Positions 8,701 to 16,645 of a DNA stretch of 56,218 nt are shown one piece after another. The position numbers were made by a program, and so were the translations under genes. Position 1 is the stretch's first letter. Each line of letters starts with the position of its first letter. The stretch spans positions 1-56,218 of the forward strand of contig NZ_SMRU01000009.1 in the NCBI RefSeq assembly GCF_004354015.1, given 5' to 3'. The DNA is from Arthrobacter terricola (GTDB taxonomy: Bacteria > Actinomycetota > Actinomycetes > Actinomycetales > Micrococcaceae). The notes under the pieces are model-generated. The model ran no database searches and was not told the origin of the DNA. It saw only the letters and a program-made list of their open reading frames with translations.

Positions 8701-10580
8701 GCGCGCAGCGCCTGCAGGACGTCCCAGACGACCTTGTACTTCTTGTTGTCGTTCAGGGCCGTTTCGGGGTCCTGGCTGGCCGGGACGGCGATCGGCAGGA
8801 TGATGTACCCGTACTCCTTGTTGGTCTCCGTCGAGGTTCGCATGACGCGGCCGACGGACTGGACGACGTCGACCTGGGAGTTGCGCGGGTTCAGGAACAG
8901 CACAGCGTCAAGAGTGGGGACGTCCACGCCCTCGGACAGGCAGCGGGCGTTGGAGAGGATGCGGCAGGTCTCGTCGCCGGCATCCTCTGCCTTGAGCCAG
9001 TCAAGTTTGGCCGAGCGTTCCAGGACGTTGAAGGTACCGTCCACGTGATCGGCTTCCAGCTTCAGTGCCGGAGCGTCAGTGTCGCCCTGGTTGACGAGCA
9101 GCTGCCGGCCTACGAGTTCGAAGTCGGCTGCCAGTTTTTTGGACTCCTTGATGTTGCGGGCGAACGCGACGGCGCGGCGCATGGGGGAGGCGTCAGTGAT
9201 GTCCAGCCGTTGGCCATTGACGCCACGCTTGGACAGCCCGTTCCAGCAGCCGACGATGCGGGCTGCATCATCCAAGTTCAGGTCGCCGTTTTCCTCGAAC
9301 AGGCCCTGGAACGACTTGCTGACCGCTTCTTCGTCCACGGCGAGCACCAGGACCTTGTAGTCGGCGAGGTGCCCCATCTCCACGGCTTTGCCGAAGCCCA
9401 GGTGGTGGAACTCGGGGCCGTAGACAGCCTCGTCGTCCATCGAGTAGACGGTGACGTCGTCCTGCGCGGCCTTGGCCTTGGACTCCTGGACATAGATCCT
9501 CGGCGTGGCCGTCATGTACAGCCGCTTGCCGGACTCGATGTACGTGTTGTCGTGAACCCGCACGAACGCCGAGTCGTCGTGGCTGGCCTCGGTGATGCCG
9601 GTGGTGCGGTGGGCCTCGTCGCAGACGATGAGGTCGAACTCCTGCAGACCCTCCTTCTGGGCTTGGTGGATGACGTCGATGGACTGGTAGGTCGAGAAGA
9701 CCACCGTGATGGCTTCCTGCCCGGTGCTGATCCGGGCCCGGTTCAGGAGCTTTGCCGGGTCGGTGGTGGCCGGGAACGCCAGGTCATGGACGCTGACATC
9801 CTCGTGCTCTTTGCGGCCGACCTTGGTGTCGGAGCAGACGGCCAGGGGACGCAGCGGAACGGAGGCCTGGGCGGTCCATTCGTTCAGCGTCTGCTGCAGC
9901 AGGGCGATGGACGGGACCAGGAACAGCACGGAGCCGCCGATGGGGACGATCTCCTCGACCATCTTCAGGGACGTGTAGGTCTTGCCGGTGCCGCAGGCCA
10001 TGATGAGCCGGCCCCGGTCGCTGATCTGGAAGCCGCGCTTGACATCGTCGATGGCTTCCCGCTGGTATTTGCGGGGTTCCTTGCCGCCGAGCTGGCGCAT
10101 TTCCTGCGGGGCATCGACGTTGAATTCGGACCAGTCGATAGTCGAATCTGCCAGGTCCGCGAACCGGAGCCGGGTCATCGGCTTGGACTGGCCTTCCAGG
10201 GCGTCCTCGGCGTGCTTGGACCACTTGTCGGTCGTGGAAACCACCATGCCGTACGAGAAGTCGGCCTTGCCGACGGCGGTGAAGAACGAGTCGATCTGCT
10301 TCTTATCCAGGGTCCGGGCCGGATCGTAGAACTTGCACTGGATTCCGGTCAGCTCACCTGAATACCGGTCCTTGGCGACCAGGTCGATGCCGGTGTCGAC
10401 GTGCCCGTTCCGGCCGGGCCATTCGCTCCATAGCCAGACCTCGGAGAACTGGTCGGCGTACTTGGGTTCAAGTTCCAGGTAGCGTTTCATGAGGTGTTCG
10501 AATTTGGTGCCCTTGTCGTGCTGATCACTCGCTGAGAAGTAGAGGCGATCGAGGACGTCTTCGAAACTTGCTGAACCCAT
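5772..10580 (-). CDS. Type ISP-like single-polypeptide restriction-modification enzyme
   Basis: 1602 aa, close to the roughly 1570-1580 aa of LlaGI and LlaBIII. Domain order fits type ISP. An Mrr-like nuclease has VDTGIDLVAKD at 61-71 and QCK at 81-83. A superfamily 2 translocase has Walker A ACGTGKT at 195-201, DEAH at 321-324, TATPR at 357-361 and motif VI VQSVGRVMR at 573-581. A helical coupler follows, then an N6-adenine methyltransferase with DPFTGTGTF at 894-902 and NPPY at 1013-1016, and finally a C-terminal target-recognition region of about 500 residues. Family members methylate one strand of an asymmetric site and translocate to cleave DNA. No separate specificity or methylase gene is nearby, consistent with a self-contained system. 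It sits alone on the minus strand with only a weak ribosome site before the ATG. Confidence 0.9.
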   Translation of the reverse strand: MGSASFEDVLDRLYFSASDQHDKGTKFEHLMKRYLELEPKYADQFSEVWLWSEWPGRNGHVDTGIDLVAKDRYSGELTGIQCKFYDPARTLDKKQIDSFFTAVGKADFSYGMVVSTTDKWSKHAEDALEGQSKPMTRLRFADLADSTIDWSEFNVDAPQEMRQLGGKEPRKYQREAIDDVKRGFQISDRGRLIMACGTGKTYTSLKMVEEIVPIGGSVLFLVPSIALLQQTLNEWTAQASVPLRPLAVCSDTKVGRKEHEDVSVHDLAFPATTDPAKLLNRARISTGQEAITVVFSTYQSIDVIHQAQKEGLQEFDLIVCDEAHRTTGITEASHDDSAFVRVHDNTYIESGKRLYMTATPRIYVQESKAKAAQDDVTVYSMDDEAVYGPEFHHLGFGKAVEMGHLADYKVLVLAVDEEAVSKSFQGLFEENGDLNLDDAARIVGCWNGLSKRGVNGQRLDITDASPMRRAVAFARNIKESKKLAADFELVGRQLLVNQGDTDAPALKLEADHVDGTFNVLERSAKLDWLKAEDAGDETCRILSNARCLSEGVDVPTLDAVLFLNPRNSQVDVVQSVGRVMRTSTETNKEYGYIILPIAVPASQDPETALNDNKKYKVVWDVLQALRAHDDRFEAMINKLELNRNANNKIDVITVADPFGEGQGGTGGGDTESGGTGTEALFHMAAGADQWRNAIFARMVRKVGDRRYWESWAKDVKEIADRHVLRIRTILDGEDQRPREEFSVFLQGLRGNLNDSITESDAIDMLSQHLITKPVFEALFEGYSFAAHNPVSQVMDSMVDILEKYNLDSEVANLESFYRSVRIRAEGITNAEGKQKIVTELYEKFFKLAFPRTAESLGIVYTPVEVVDFIIRAVDDVLKKDFNASISDEGVHVLDPFTGTGTFIVRLLQSGRIKPEDLLRKYTQELHANELLLMAYYIAAINIEATVHGLLEEQAAAEGKDAGEVPYLPFDGIVLTDTFQMTEDGDTLDEHVFTSNNDRVKAQNALDIRVIVGNPPYSAGQGSQNDDNANLKYPTLDESIRSTYAELSTATLKNSLYDSYIRAIRWGSNRILNSPHGGVLCYVSNGGYIDGNTADGLRKTLASEFHDIYVYNLRGNQRTAGEQSRREGGKIFDSGSRNTVAILLLVKRPGTVESCSLNYRDIGDYLDRKEKLAIVNEATLATIDWTQLTPNSDGDWINQRNALFEGFTPIGEKDGKAGIFTTFSGGLKTNRDAWVYNFSSSKLQDNVEQMIANYNGQLGTPISDRDPARISWSSGLEAQHQRGKALKLEENCVQTSIYRPFTRMSVYFDDSLNDRRGRLPRFFPAADAENHGYFFPAPGNSAPDFLCLATNAFPDLGGAGISGVQFFPRYSYSAPAAGGLFDELSTQNQSLQLVDNITDSALADYRAAYGPDVTKDDIFYYVYGLLHSPEYRTRFAADLKKMLPRIPQVPGTERFQAFVNAGKALSDLHIGYESLEPYALTEVTTGLAIEQDEYARYAVTKMKYAGKAGAWDKTRVIYNSHITLEGIPEDAHRYMLGSRSALDWILERYQVKTDKASGIINDPNDWSREHEQPRYIIDLIGRIVALSLETNRMVDALPELGLG

Positions 10581-11028
10581 GGAAAGTATCTTGCCTTATG
10601 TCGCACGCTGCAGGAGTACCAAACTCCATACCGAGAGCCGGGGCGCCTGCCCATTTCGGTCGTGCCGTGCTGCGGGGTAGACTCCATGCGTTCCTCTGCC
10701 ATATTCAGATTGTGGGGCGGTTCAGAGGCCGGCGACCGGTGTAGTAGTTGCCGGCCTCACTCACTTTCCGATCGATAGCGGCACGACACGGCAAGGCGCC
10801 TCTCCGCAACGGCACCCCCTAAAGCGTTGCAATATATGAGGGTTCCTCAAGCTTGTCCGGGTTCACCTACATGCCGTTGAGTGTTTGACGTCGACGAGAA
10901 GGTACACGTCATAGTTGCACCACCACTGACGCCGTAACGAAGATCTGCACCTTGCCGCTCCTCGCAGGTGGCAATATCTCAAGTGCGCTCTATTTCAAGC
11001 CACTACGGTTTTCGGGTACCATCATGCC
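10581..11028. other. Intergenic region between restriction enzyme and integrase; likely attL zone
   Basis: About 450 bases without a supportable gene. It must hold the divergent promoters of the two flanking genes. Large serine integrases commonly have attP just upstream of their gene, so the left prophage boundary is probably here, but no core duplicate can be tested because the right end is outside the window. One inverted repeat is visible: GGCCGGC (10727-10733) and GCCGGCC (10750-10756). Confidence 0.4.
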
Positions 11029-12373
11029 ATGGGAAACTCGACGGTCATCTACTGCCGCATCTCCAAGGACAAGAAAGAAGGCGGCGGCCTCGGCGTGAAA
11101 CGGCAAGAGGAGGACTGCCGGCGGCTGGCCGAAACAAACGGATGGGACGTTGCTCGCGTCTACGTCGATAACGACATCAGCGCCTACTCAGGGAAGGCGC
11201 GCCCGGAGTATCTAGAGATGCTCGCCGCCATGCGCGAAGGGCGGATAGTTAGGATCCTCGCCTGGCACACTGACCGGCTTAACAATCGATCTCGCTACAC
11301 CCTCCGGTCAAGCCATCGCCCGTACGCTCGGCGCTTGGGCCAAGTACGAATCTGATCACAAGTCCGAGCGCATCAAGCGCAAGAAGCTTGAACTGGCCGT
11401 AGACGGCAAGTTCAGCGGCGGCCCGATACCGTTCGGATACAGCCGTGACGAGGCTGGTCGGATCATTCCCAATAAAGAGCAAGCCGTCGAGGTCCTAAAG
11501 GCTGTGCGGACCATTATCAACGGTGGTTCTATCGGTTCGATTGTGAATGACCTAAACGGGCGGGGGGTAGCAACCAGCCGCGGGGGTCATTGGACATCAA
11601 CAGCAGTCAGAAATATGGTTATGCGTTCGACAAATGCCGGAATTGCAATGCATAAAGGCAAAGAAACAGGAAAGTCAGAATTTCCGCCTATTGTTTCGGA
11701 GAACGAATGGCGAACCGCGGCACGTATAGTCAAGGACCCGTCCCGCAGAACCCAGTTCGACGCACGAATTAAGCACATGCTTGCCGGCCTGATTCTTTGC
11801 GGACAGTGCGAAGCTCGGATGAAGATTTCATCCCGCAGTCAGAGTGCCAGCGCGACGAACAGGAACTATTACAAGTGCCCGACGAAAGGCGGCGGCCATG
11901 CCTTCCAGACGGCTGCGCCGTTGGAGGAGTTCATATCTGACGTCGTGGTTTCATACCTCCAGCAGCCGGGCTCCCTGGCGCTGTTTGGCGCTCCAGCTGA
12001 GCGTGACGAGCTGGAACGGATGACCGAGCTGCAGCAGCAGGCTGTGACGCTGCGGGAACGTCTTGACGGCTATTACGAAGAAGCTGCCAAGACGGGCAGC
12101 CCAAGCCCTGCAGCACTGGCCAAGATCGAATCGAGCATCTTTGCCGAGTTGGAAAAGATCGAGTCGCAAATGTCCCACGCCCGCGGTGCTGGCATTCTGG
12201 CTGGGGTTGCGCCCGATGAAATCCCGCAGTGGTGGAATCAAGCGAGCGTTGAGAAGCGCCGCATGGTCATTGAAGACCGGATGGTTATCCACATTGACCC
12301 GGTTCGGAAGGCCGCGCCGCGGGTGTTCGATAAGTCCCGCGTCCGTATCGACTGGAAAACCTATGCGGTATAG
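11029..12373 (+). pseudogene. Large serine integrase disrupted by an internal deletion and frameshift
   Basis: The first part (ATG 11029) begins like a large serine recombinase: VIYCRISKDKKEGG with the nucleophile at Ser12, RQEEDCRRLA, then ILAWHTDRL. Immediately afterwards the frame breaks. The family continues in another frame from about 11285 with IDLATPSGQAIARTLGAWAKYESDHKSERIKRK, then the recombinase domain, a zinc-ribbon region (LILCGQCEARM ... YYKCP), a coiled coil and a C-terminal domain ending at 12373. Comparison with the family pattern indicates that about 25 codons between DRL and IDLATPSG are missing, a deletion not divisible by three. The product is expected to be inactive, so the prophage is probably unable to excise by itself. 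Confidence 0.88.
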
Positions 12374-12439
12374 CCGAGGCCCATGCCGAGGTGTCATCAT
12401 TCTGTGACAGCATCCACACTGAAGTTGGGGAGACAGAAA

Positions 12440-12778
12440 GTGGCAGGTCAGCAGCAAAGATTCGAGCGCGTTTACCCGGTGCCGGCGGGCGTGCTTTTCG
12501 ACGCGTTCCGGGACGCCGCCCATGGGGGGAAGTACAGAAAGGTAGTCGTTGACGAGTTCGCGAAGACGGTCGTTTTCCGGACCAAGTCCTTCTACCGGGT
12601 TCCTTTCCATTGCCAGGGTCAGGTGACGGAAGATCCGGGCGGGGCGCGCATTGTGCTGACCGCTGGGCTGGTGAACGGCGGGGCGCTCTCGTTGGCCTCC
12701 GGGACGGGCCGCGCTTCGGAGATCTCAGCGCAACTGTTCGCGGACATCAGCCGCCGCTGCGCACAAGCCGTCGCCTGA
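12440..12778 (+). CDS. Small SRPBCC-like hypothetical protein
   Basis: 112 aa from a GTG at 12440 preceded by TTGGGGAGA. The pattern FERVYPVPAGVLFDAFRDA, a mid-protein run of beta strands and a final amphipathic helix (AQLFADISRRCAQAVA) resembles START/SRPBCC-type lipid-binding folds; this is a fold-level impression only. It is the sole plus-strand gene between integrase and lysis region and ends just before a strong hairpin, so it may be expressed from the prophage as an accessory gene. Confidence 0.6.
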   Translation: MAGQQQRFERVYPVPAGVLFDAFRDAAHGGKYRKVVVDEFAKTVVFRTKSFYRVPFHCQGQVTEDPGGARIVLTAGLVNGGALSLASGTGRASEISAQLFADISRRCAQAVA

Positions 12779-12796
12779 GCCGTTAAATAGCTGTAG

Positions 12797-12822
12797 CGCC
12801 CCCGCCCGGTGAAGGGCGGGGG
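12797..12822. terminator. Strong GC hairpin between convergent genes
   Basis: GCCCCCGCCC (12797-12806) and GGGCGGGGGC (12813-12822) form a perfect 10-bp stem with a GGTGAA loop. It lies after the plus-strand gene and after the minus-strand lysis genes, so it may end transcription from both sides, although no long T run follows. Confidence 0.65.
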
Positions 12823-12844
12823 CACTTATAACAACCTATACCGG

Positions 12845-12866
12845 GGTATAAGGAATTTCTTATACC
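12845..12866 (-). terminator. AT-rich inverted repeat at the end of the phage late operon
   Basis: GGTATAAG (12845-12852) pairs with CTTATACC (12859-12866) across GAATTT, touching the stop codon of the holin-like gene. It could be the last structure of the late transcript or a protein-binding palindrome; an alternative pairing uses TATAC/GTATA just to the left. Confidence 0.4.
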
Positions 12867-13279
12867 TAGGCGGCCGGCGGAGTTACCGGCGCGGGAGCAG
12901 GGGCAGGAACGGGCGTCGGTACGACAGGTGCATCTTTGGTGTTGCCCAGCAGGCCGCCGGGGCGGGTATCAGACGCGAATACGGACTGCGCCTTGTCGGC
13001 CACTCCGGTGGGCTTCCACAGCCCGAAGTGCAACGCCACACCGGTAACGAAGGTCGCAATGGCCGTCAGTAGAGCAGTGCCCAGATCAAAGGCCGTGTGG
13101 TTCTGAAGAGCGTCAGCAACGGACCCGACCAGCGGGGCCAGCACGGACAGCGCAGCGAGGTACACGGCCTGCAGCTTGGAATCGGTGACCTTGGAGGTTA
13201 CCAGCCCGACAAGGACCGGGAACACTGTGCCGCCGACAACGGACAGCACCAAGTAAAGCGGGACATGGAACTGGATCAT
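12866..13279 (-). CDS. Holin-like small membrane protein with Pro/Ala tail
   Basis: 137 aa. Hydrophobic segments are visible near residues 5-27, about 38-60 and 65-87 (starting LYLVLSVVGGTVFPVLVGLV, then LAALSVLAPLVGSVADAL, then ALLTAIATFVTGVALHFGL), followed by a soluble tail ending in a run of Pro, Ala and Val. Small size, several membrane spans and a place directly after the muramidase gene fit an actinophage holin or endolysin-release protein. No sequence family was recognised, so function rests on architecture and context. Confidence 0.75.
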   Translation of the reverse strand: MIQFHVPLYLVLSVVGGTVFPVLVGLVTSKVTDSKLQAVYLAALSVLAPLVGSVADALQNHTAFDLGTALLTAIATFVTGVALHFGLWKPTGVADKAQSVFASDTRPGGLLGNTKDAPVVPTPVPAPAPAPVTPPAA

Positions 13280-13289
13280 TAGGGTTTCC

Positions 13290-14336
13290 TTACTTTGTTT
13301 CGGTCAGTCGTTTGGCGAGCTCGTCAGCCACGGCTTGGGCGATATCCGCTGGGATGGCCGCCGCGACGGCCGGGGCGTTCTTGGCGGCGATGGCGACCAG
13401 CATGTTGGCGTTGGCCCGGACTTCGTTGATGATGACCGCGCCTTCGTCCTGGCCTGCCTTCTGGTCAAACTTCTCCGACGCGAACAGGGCCGCTTGGATG
13501 GATGCGTCCACGTGTGCGGTCAGGTCCCGGATCTGGTCCTGAATAAGCTGCTGGGTCACCTCCCCCACGGACTTTTGAAGTTCCGTCTGGAGCGTGTCGA
13601 TGAAACCTTGGATTTCCAGTACTTCTGCTTGGGACATGCCGTCATCCTCCGATGGTGGTGTTGGTTTGTACCCTTGCGGGTTGATGGCGCCGCCCACGGC
13701 GCACAGGGCGTCGAATTCGGCGCGGGTGCCGTAGAAGATGTTCAGGTCCAGTTCGTTCGGCCAGTTGGGCAGGTGGCCGCTGGAGGTGAACTGCCACATC
13801 TTCACGTTCATCCCGGCTGGCACCCCGAGCGGGCCGACCGGGGGGGTGTAACCGTAGATGGGCTGGTAGCCGAGCGTGTACGCGGCCGCCCAGATCGGAT
13901 ATCCGGCGTCGGACACCGAGCGCAGCCCGGCGCCGATGGTGGACACCGGGCCATAACCCCACGGGACCACGCCGGACTGGGCGTGCACGATGTCGCACCA
14001 CGCCTTGGACTGGGCCGGGTCCAAGGCGTTGAACCTGCCCGTTGGTGTTGGCTCGTAGTCGAGTGCGACACCAACGGTCCCGTCAAGGTACGGCATCACG
14101 TGGGATAGGAAGAACTGAGCCTCCTGATCGGGCGTCCCCTCGAGGTATTCCTCGTGGTAGAAGTGATACGCGAGCACACCCTTGTTGTCGGCCTTCGCTT
14201 TCGCGAGTTCCGCGTCGAAGTCAGGGTTCACGTACCCAGTCCCGCCGGTCAGCTTTATCATCACAATGTCGGACGGCACGGCGCCCGTATCGATGCCGTG
14301 CTGCGCGGACGAGACGTCGATTCCAAACAGGGTCAT
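13290..14336 (-). CDS. GH25 muramidase endolysin
   Basis: 348 aa. Residues 1 to about 215 are a glycoside hydrolase 25 lysozyme: GIDVSSAQHGID at the start, YHFYHEE, the DYE catalytic pair at D93/E95, GYGPVST and MWQFTSSG with the closing DLNIF. GH25 enzymes cut the MurNAc-GlcNAc bond. The remainder is an alpha-helical region without a recognised wall-binding repeat. The ATG overlaps the stop of the small membrane protein upstream (ATGA), so the two are coupled. Its place between membrane-protein genes marks the lysis module. Confidence 0.9.
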   Translation of the reverse strand: MTLFGIDVSSAQHGIDTGAVPSDIVMIKLTGGTGYVNPDFDAELAKAKADNKGVLAYHFYHEEYLEGTPDQEAQFFLSHVMPYLDGTVGVALDYEPTPTGRFNALDPAQSKAWCDIVHAQSGVVPWGYGPVSTIGAGLRSVSDAGYPIWAAAYTLGYQPIYGYTPPVGPLGVPAGMNVKMWQFTSSGHLPNWPNELDLNIFYGTRAEFDALCAVGGAINPQGYKPTPPSEDDGMSQAEVLEIQGFIDTLQTELQKSVGEVTQQLIQDQIRDLTAHVDASIQAALFASEKFDQKAGQDEGAVIINEVRANANMLVAIAAKNAPAVAAAIPADIAQAVADELAKRLTETK

Positions 14337-14566
14337 GGCTTTCCTCTCTCGGCCAGTGCGCGCGCGATGGCGCGCTTCTCGATGGCCCGATGGGCTGCAG
14401 TGCTCCCAACAGCAACGGCAAGCCCCAGCGCGACGGACAGGACGCCCTGCAAAGCCGCGGCGATAGGGGAGGACAGGATCCCGACGACGCCCAGGATCGT
14501 GACAACCCCGGAAGCGACGTTGACCGCGCCTATCGGGGTGCGGAAAAGAGCACGGATGAGCCTCAT
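14333..14566 (-). CDS. Small membrane protein preceding the muramidase
   Basis: 77 aa from ATG at 14566; the frame is open further upstream but that part is shadow sequence over the peptidase gene. Two hydrophobic stretches (AVNVASGVVTILGVVGIL and ALQGVLSVALGLAVAVG) followed by a basic helix (HRAIEKRAIARALAERGK) give a holin- or antiholin-like hairpin. It is coupled to the muramidase by a 4-base overlap and starts four bases after the peptidase stop. Confidence 0.7.
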   Translation of the reverse strand: MRLIRALFRTPIGAVNVASGVVTILGVVGILSSPIAAALQGVLSVALGLAVAVGSTAAHRAIEKRAIARALAERGKP

Positions 14567-14570
14567 GGCC

Positions 14571-16340
14571 TCACCGGTGCTTGATGGGCTGAACGACGTC
14601 TCCGCCGCCCTCGCTGAGCAGGTACTCGAGCTCGGCCCACGACAGCCACGCGTGCCCGTCGATGCCCCAGCCCTCGCCCCAACTGTTGCGGATGTAGATC
14701 CGCTGACCTTGGGCGTCGTTGCCGACGACGGCGACCTGATGGCCGCCGGCGAGTCCCGAGGACGGGTCAACGTGGATCGTTCCTGTCTTGTCCGGCGTGA
14801 ACATTGAGGACAGCCACGGGACGCCTATGGAGATCGGGCCCTTGTTCAAGAGGCCCAGTGCGATGTGCGTGGAGCGGGTGTGAACGTAGTCATCAATCCA
14901 ACCCCACTGCTCGAGCGCACGCATCGACCATGGCCCCGTCGAACCTGTGTCGTCCGGCGGGTAGTGGCCCGGCATCTGGGAGTCGTCCAGTTTCGTTTCC
15001 GCCGTGTAGAGCTCGATGGCCTTGGCTTCGTTCAACGCCGCGGCAAGGCCCGGCTCAAAGAACGGGTCACACGCCAGCGTTCCGAGGGCGGCATTGGCCG
15101 TGCAGTTGCCGGAGATCAGGATCTTCCCGTTGCGGCGCGTCACGAGCGTGTGATGAGTTGGAACCTCCGCGCAATACACGGGCCCCTCGTAGTGCTCAAC
15201 CGTGACATCCTTCTTGCGTTCGATGCAGGTTGTAACGCCCTTGAGATGCCTGACACTGCGTTCGGGGTGCACGCCGTGAACCTCCCGACCGTCTTTCATC
15301 TGGCTTGCTCGAGCGGCACGGGTGGACATGCCAGTTTTACCGCCAGCAAGAAAGATCAGACGCTGCATATCCTCAGCCAGCTGGGGCGACGCGGTATAGT
15401 GCGTCCATTGCCCGTTCTGGAACGATCCATCCCCGGCACGATGACCTTCGAGGAGATGCGTGATCTGAGAGCCGGGCAACTCGAACACAAAGCCGGGAAC
15501 GAACTTCTCGGCTGCATAGATGCCCTTAAGTCCGAGATCTTCCATGTGTCGGTAAATGCGAGCATTCGCGAACGTGAAGCGATCCTTCAACTCCAGCGCC
15601 TTGACTCCCAGATCGGCGAGCGTCTGTCGAACGAAGTCCTTCTCCCGTTCCTTGGATGCAGCGATTTGGATCTTGTTAGGATGCGCATCCCGAAGCATTG
15701 TTCCTTCGGCAAGGTAGATGCCCAAGAAGTGCAGCCATGACTGCATGGGTACTTTGAGGTCCTCGCGTTGCGAAGCTCGCTTGTATCCCGGGATGCCAGG
15801 AAGTGTGTATGTGTCACTTTGAGCGGCGGCTCCGTTGAACTGCACGGTTGCCATGAGCCCTGCGTACCATCCGACATCTTTCATCGGGACAAACGAGAAG
15901 TCATCGCTTAGCGTGCGAGCGGACTCATCCCACTTCCGCACGAGCATCGTGTGATCGGCCGTGACGGCGAAATCGTTGCTTCGGTTTTGCACCCGATACA
16001 GATCGCCCTTGTAGTCCAACCGAATGACGCGCGTCGGCTTTTCGTAGGTCAGCTCATTGGTTTCCGGATCAACGGTGGCAAGCTCGTTGTCCATGGTGAG
16101 GTCTTGGAACGGAAGCCATCCAGCCCGAGTGAGAATTTCCGTCTCAGGGTCGTGGCACGACCCCGTGTTGCCCTGATTGAAGGGGGCTACGTGCTCGGCG
16201 TGGGTGACGGTTTTGATCTTGGCGAAGAAAGCGCCCAGGCTGCGGGCGTCCTTGTTCTTCGGGAAAGCGTCGGGGACCTGATGACGTCCGAGACGGTACG
16301 GGTTGGACGGGTCTTCGTGAAGGATCCGGAATCTGGTCAC
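14571..16340 (-). CDS. Papain-like (C1) peptidase precursor containing an intein
   Basis: 589-aa precursor from the GTG at 16340, which overlaps the upstream stop and follows TGGAGG; removing the intein leaves 238 aa. Host residues are those of a C1 peptidase: FNQGNTGS before the intein, then the catalytic Cys (C413 of the precursor, 62 after splicing) in CTANAALG, His534 in GGHQVAV and Asn552 in IRNSWGEGWG. Papain-like C1 enzymes are unusual as phage lysins; location among holin-like and muramidase genes suggests cleavage of wall peptides or of a surface protein during exit, though a processing protease is possible. The intein runs from residue 62 to 412, so activity should require splicing. 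Confidence 0.88.
   Translation of the reverse strand: MTRFRILHEDPSNPYRLGRHQVPDAFPKNKDARSLGAFFAKIKTVTHAEHVAPFNQGNTGSCHDPETEILTRAGWLPFQDLTMDNELATVDPETNELTYEKPTRVIRLDYKGDLYRVQNRSNDFAVTADHTMLVRKWDESARTLSDDFSFVPMKDVGWYAGLMATVQFNGAAAQSDTYTLPGIPGYKRASQREDLKVPMQSWLHFLGIYLAEGTMLRDAHPNKIQIAASKEREKDFVRQTLADLGVKALELKDRFTFANARIYRHMEDLGLKGIYAAEKFVPGFVFELPGSQITHLLEGHRAGDGSFQNGQWTHYTASPQLAEDMQRLIFLAGGKTGMSTRAARASQMKDGREVHGVHPERSVRHLKGVTTCIERKKDVTVEHYEGPVYCAEVPTHHTLVTRRNGKILISGNCTANAALGTLACDPFFEPGLAAALNEAKAIELYTAETKLDDSQMPGHYPPDDTGSTGPWSMRALEQWGWIDDYVHTRSTHIALGLLNKGPISIGVPWLSSMFTPDKTGTIHVDPSSGLAGGHQVAVVGNDAQGQRIYIRNSWGEGWGIDGHAWLSWAELEYLLSEGGGDVVQPIKHR
15105..16157 (-). mobile_element. 351-aa intein with LAGLIDADG-type endonuclease
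   Basis: Starts with Cys (CHDPETEILTRAGW, block A), has block B FAVTADHTMLV with its TxxH, two LAGLIDADG-like helices (FLGIYLAEG near 144-152 and LLEGHRAGDGS near 235-245), block F VYCAEVPTHHTLV, and ends ILISGN before the Cys +1. The penultimate residue is Gly rather than the usual His, a variation known in some splicing-competent inteins. The +1 Cys is also the catalytic Cys of the host peptidase. The full-length endonuclease suggests the element may still home. Confidence 0.9.
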
Positions 16341-16645
16341 ACACCTCCAGGGTGGTTGGTTTTGACGTGGGTATGCATTTCTTTGACGAGCGCATGAGTC
16401 TCGTCGTGCTTGGCTTTCATGGCCTGCTGGCGGCGCAGCACAAGGGCGCTGACATACACGGAAAGCGGGCAGAACACGAGTTGTGCGGCGTTGGACCAAT
16501 ACAGCATCTTGGCCAGCACCATGTCGGGTACGAACGCACCGATGATGCTGAACCCGGCGAACATCCAGATACACAGCGCGGAACCGTACGCGGCGGCGAG
16601 GGCAAGGGCGGCCTTGTCGTTGAGGGCCTTCAGCTTGGCGAGCAT
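16337..16645 (-). CDS. Two-span membrane protein in the lysis region
   Basis: 102 aa from ATG at 16645, which overlaps the stop of the upstream gene by one base (TGATG). Two hydrophobic segments are seen (ALCIWMFAGFSIIGAFVP and AAQLVFCPLSVYVSALVL), then a charged C-terminal helix with several Lys and His. The shape fits a class II-type holin. Its stop overlaps the GTG start of the intein-containing peptidase. Confidence 0.7.
   Translation of the reverse strand: MLAKLKALNDKAALALAAAYGSALCIWMFAGFSIIGAFVPDMVLAKMLYWSNAAQLVFCPLSVYVSALVLRRQQAMKAKHDETHALVKEMHTHVKTNHPGGV

Noticed and set aside
7521..10361. 946-aa open frame on the plus strand
   Set aside because: It lies wholly antisense to the restriction-modification gene, whose domains are unmistakable; its composition (Val, Gly, Asp rich) is that of a GC-rich shadow frame.
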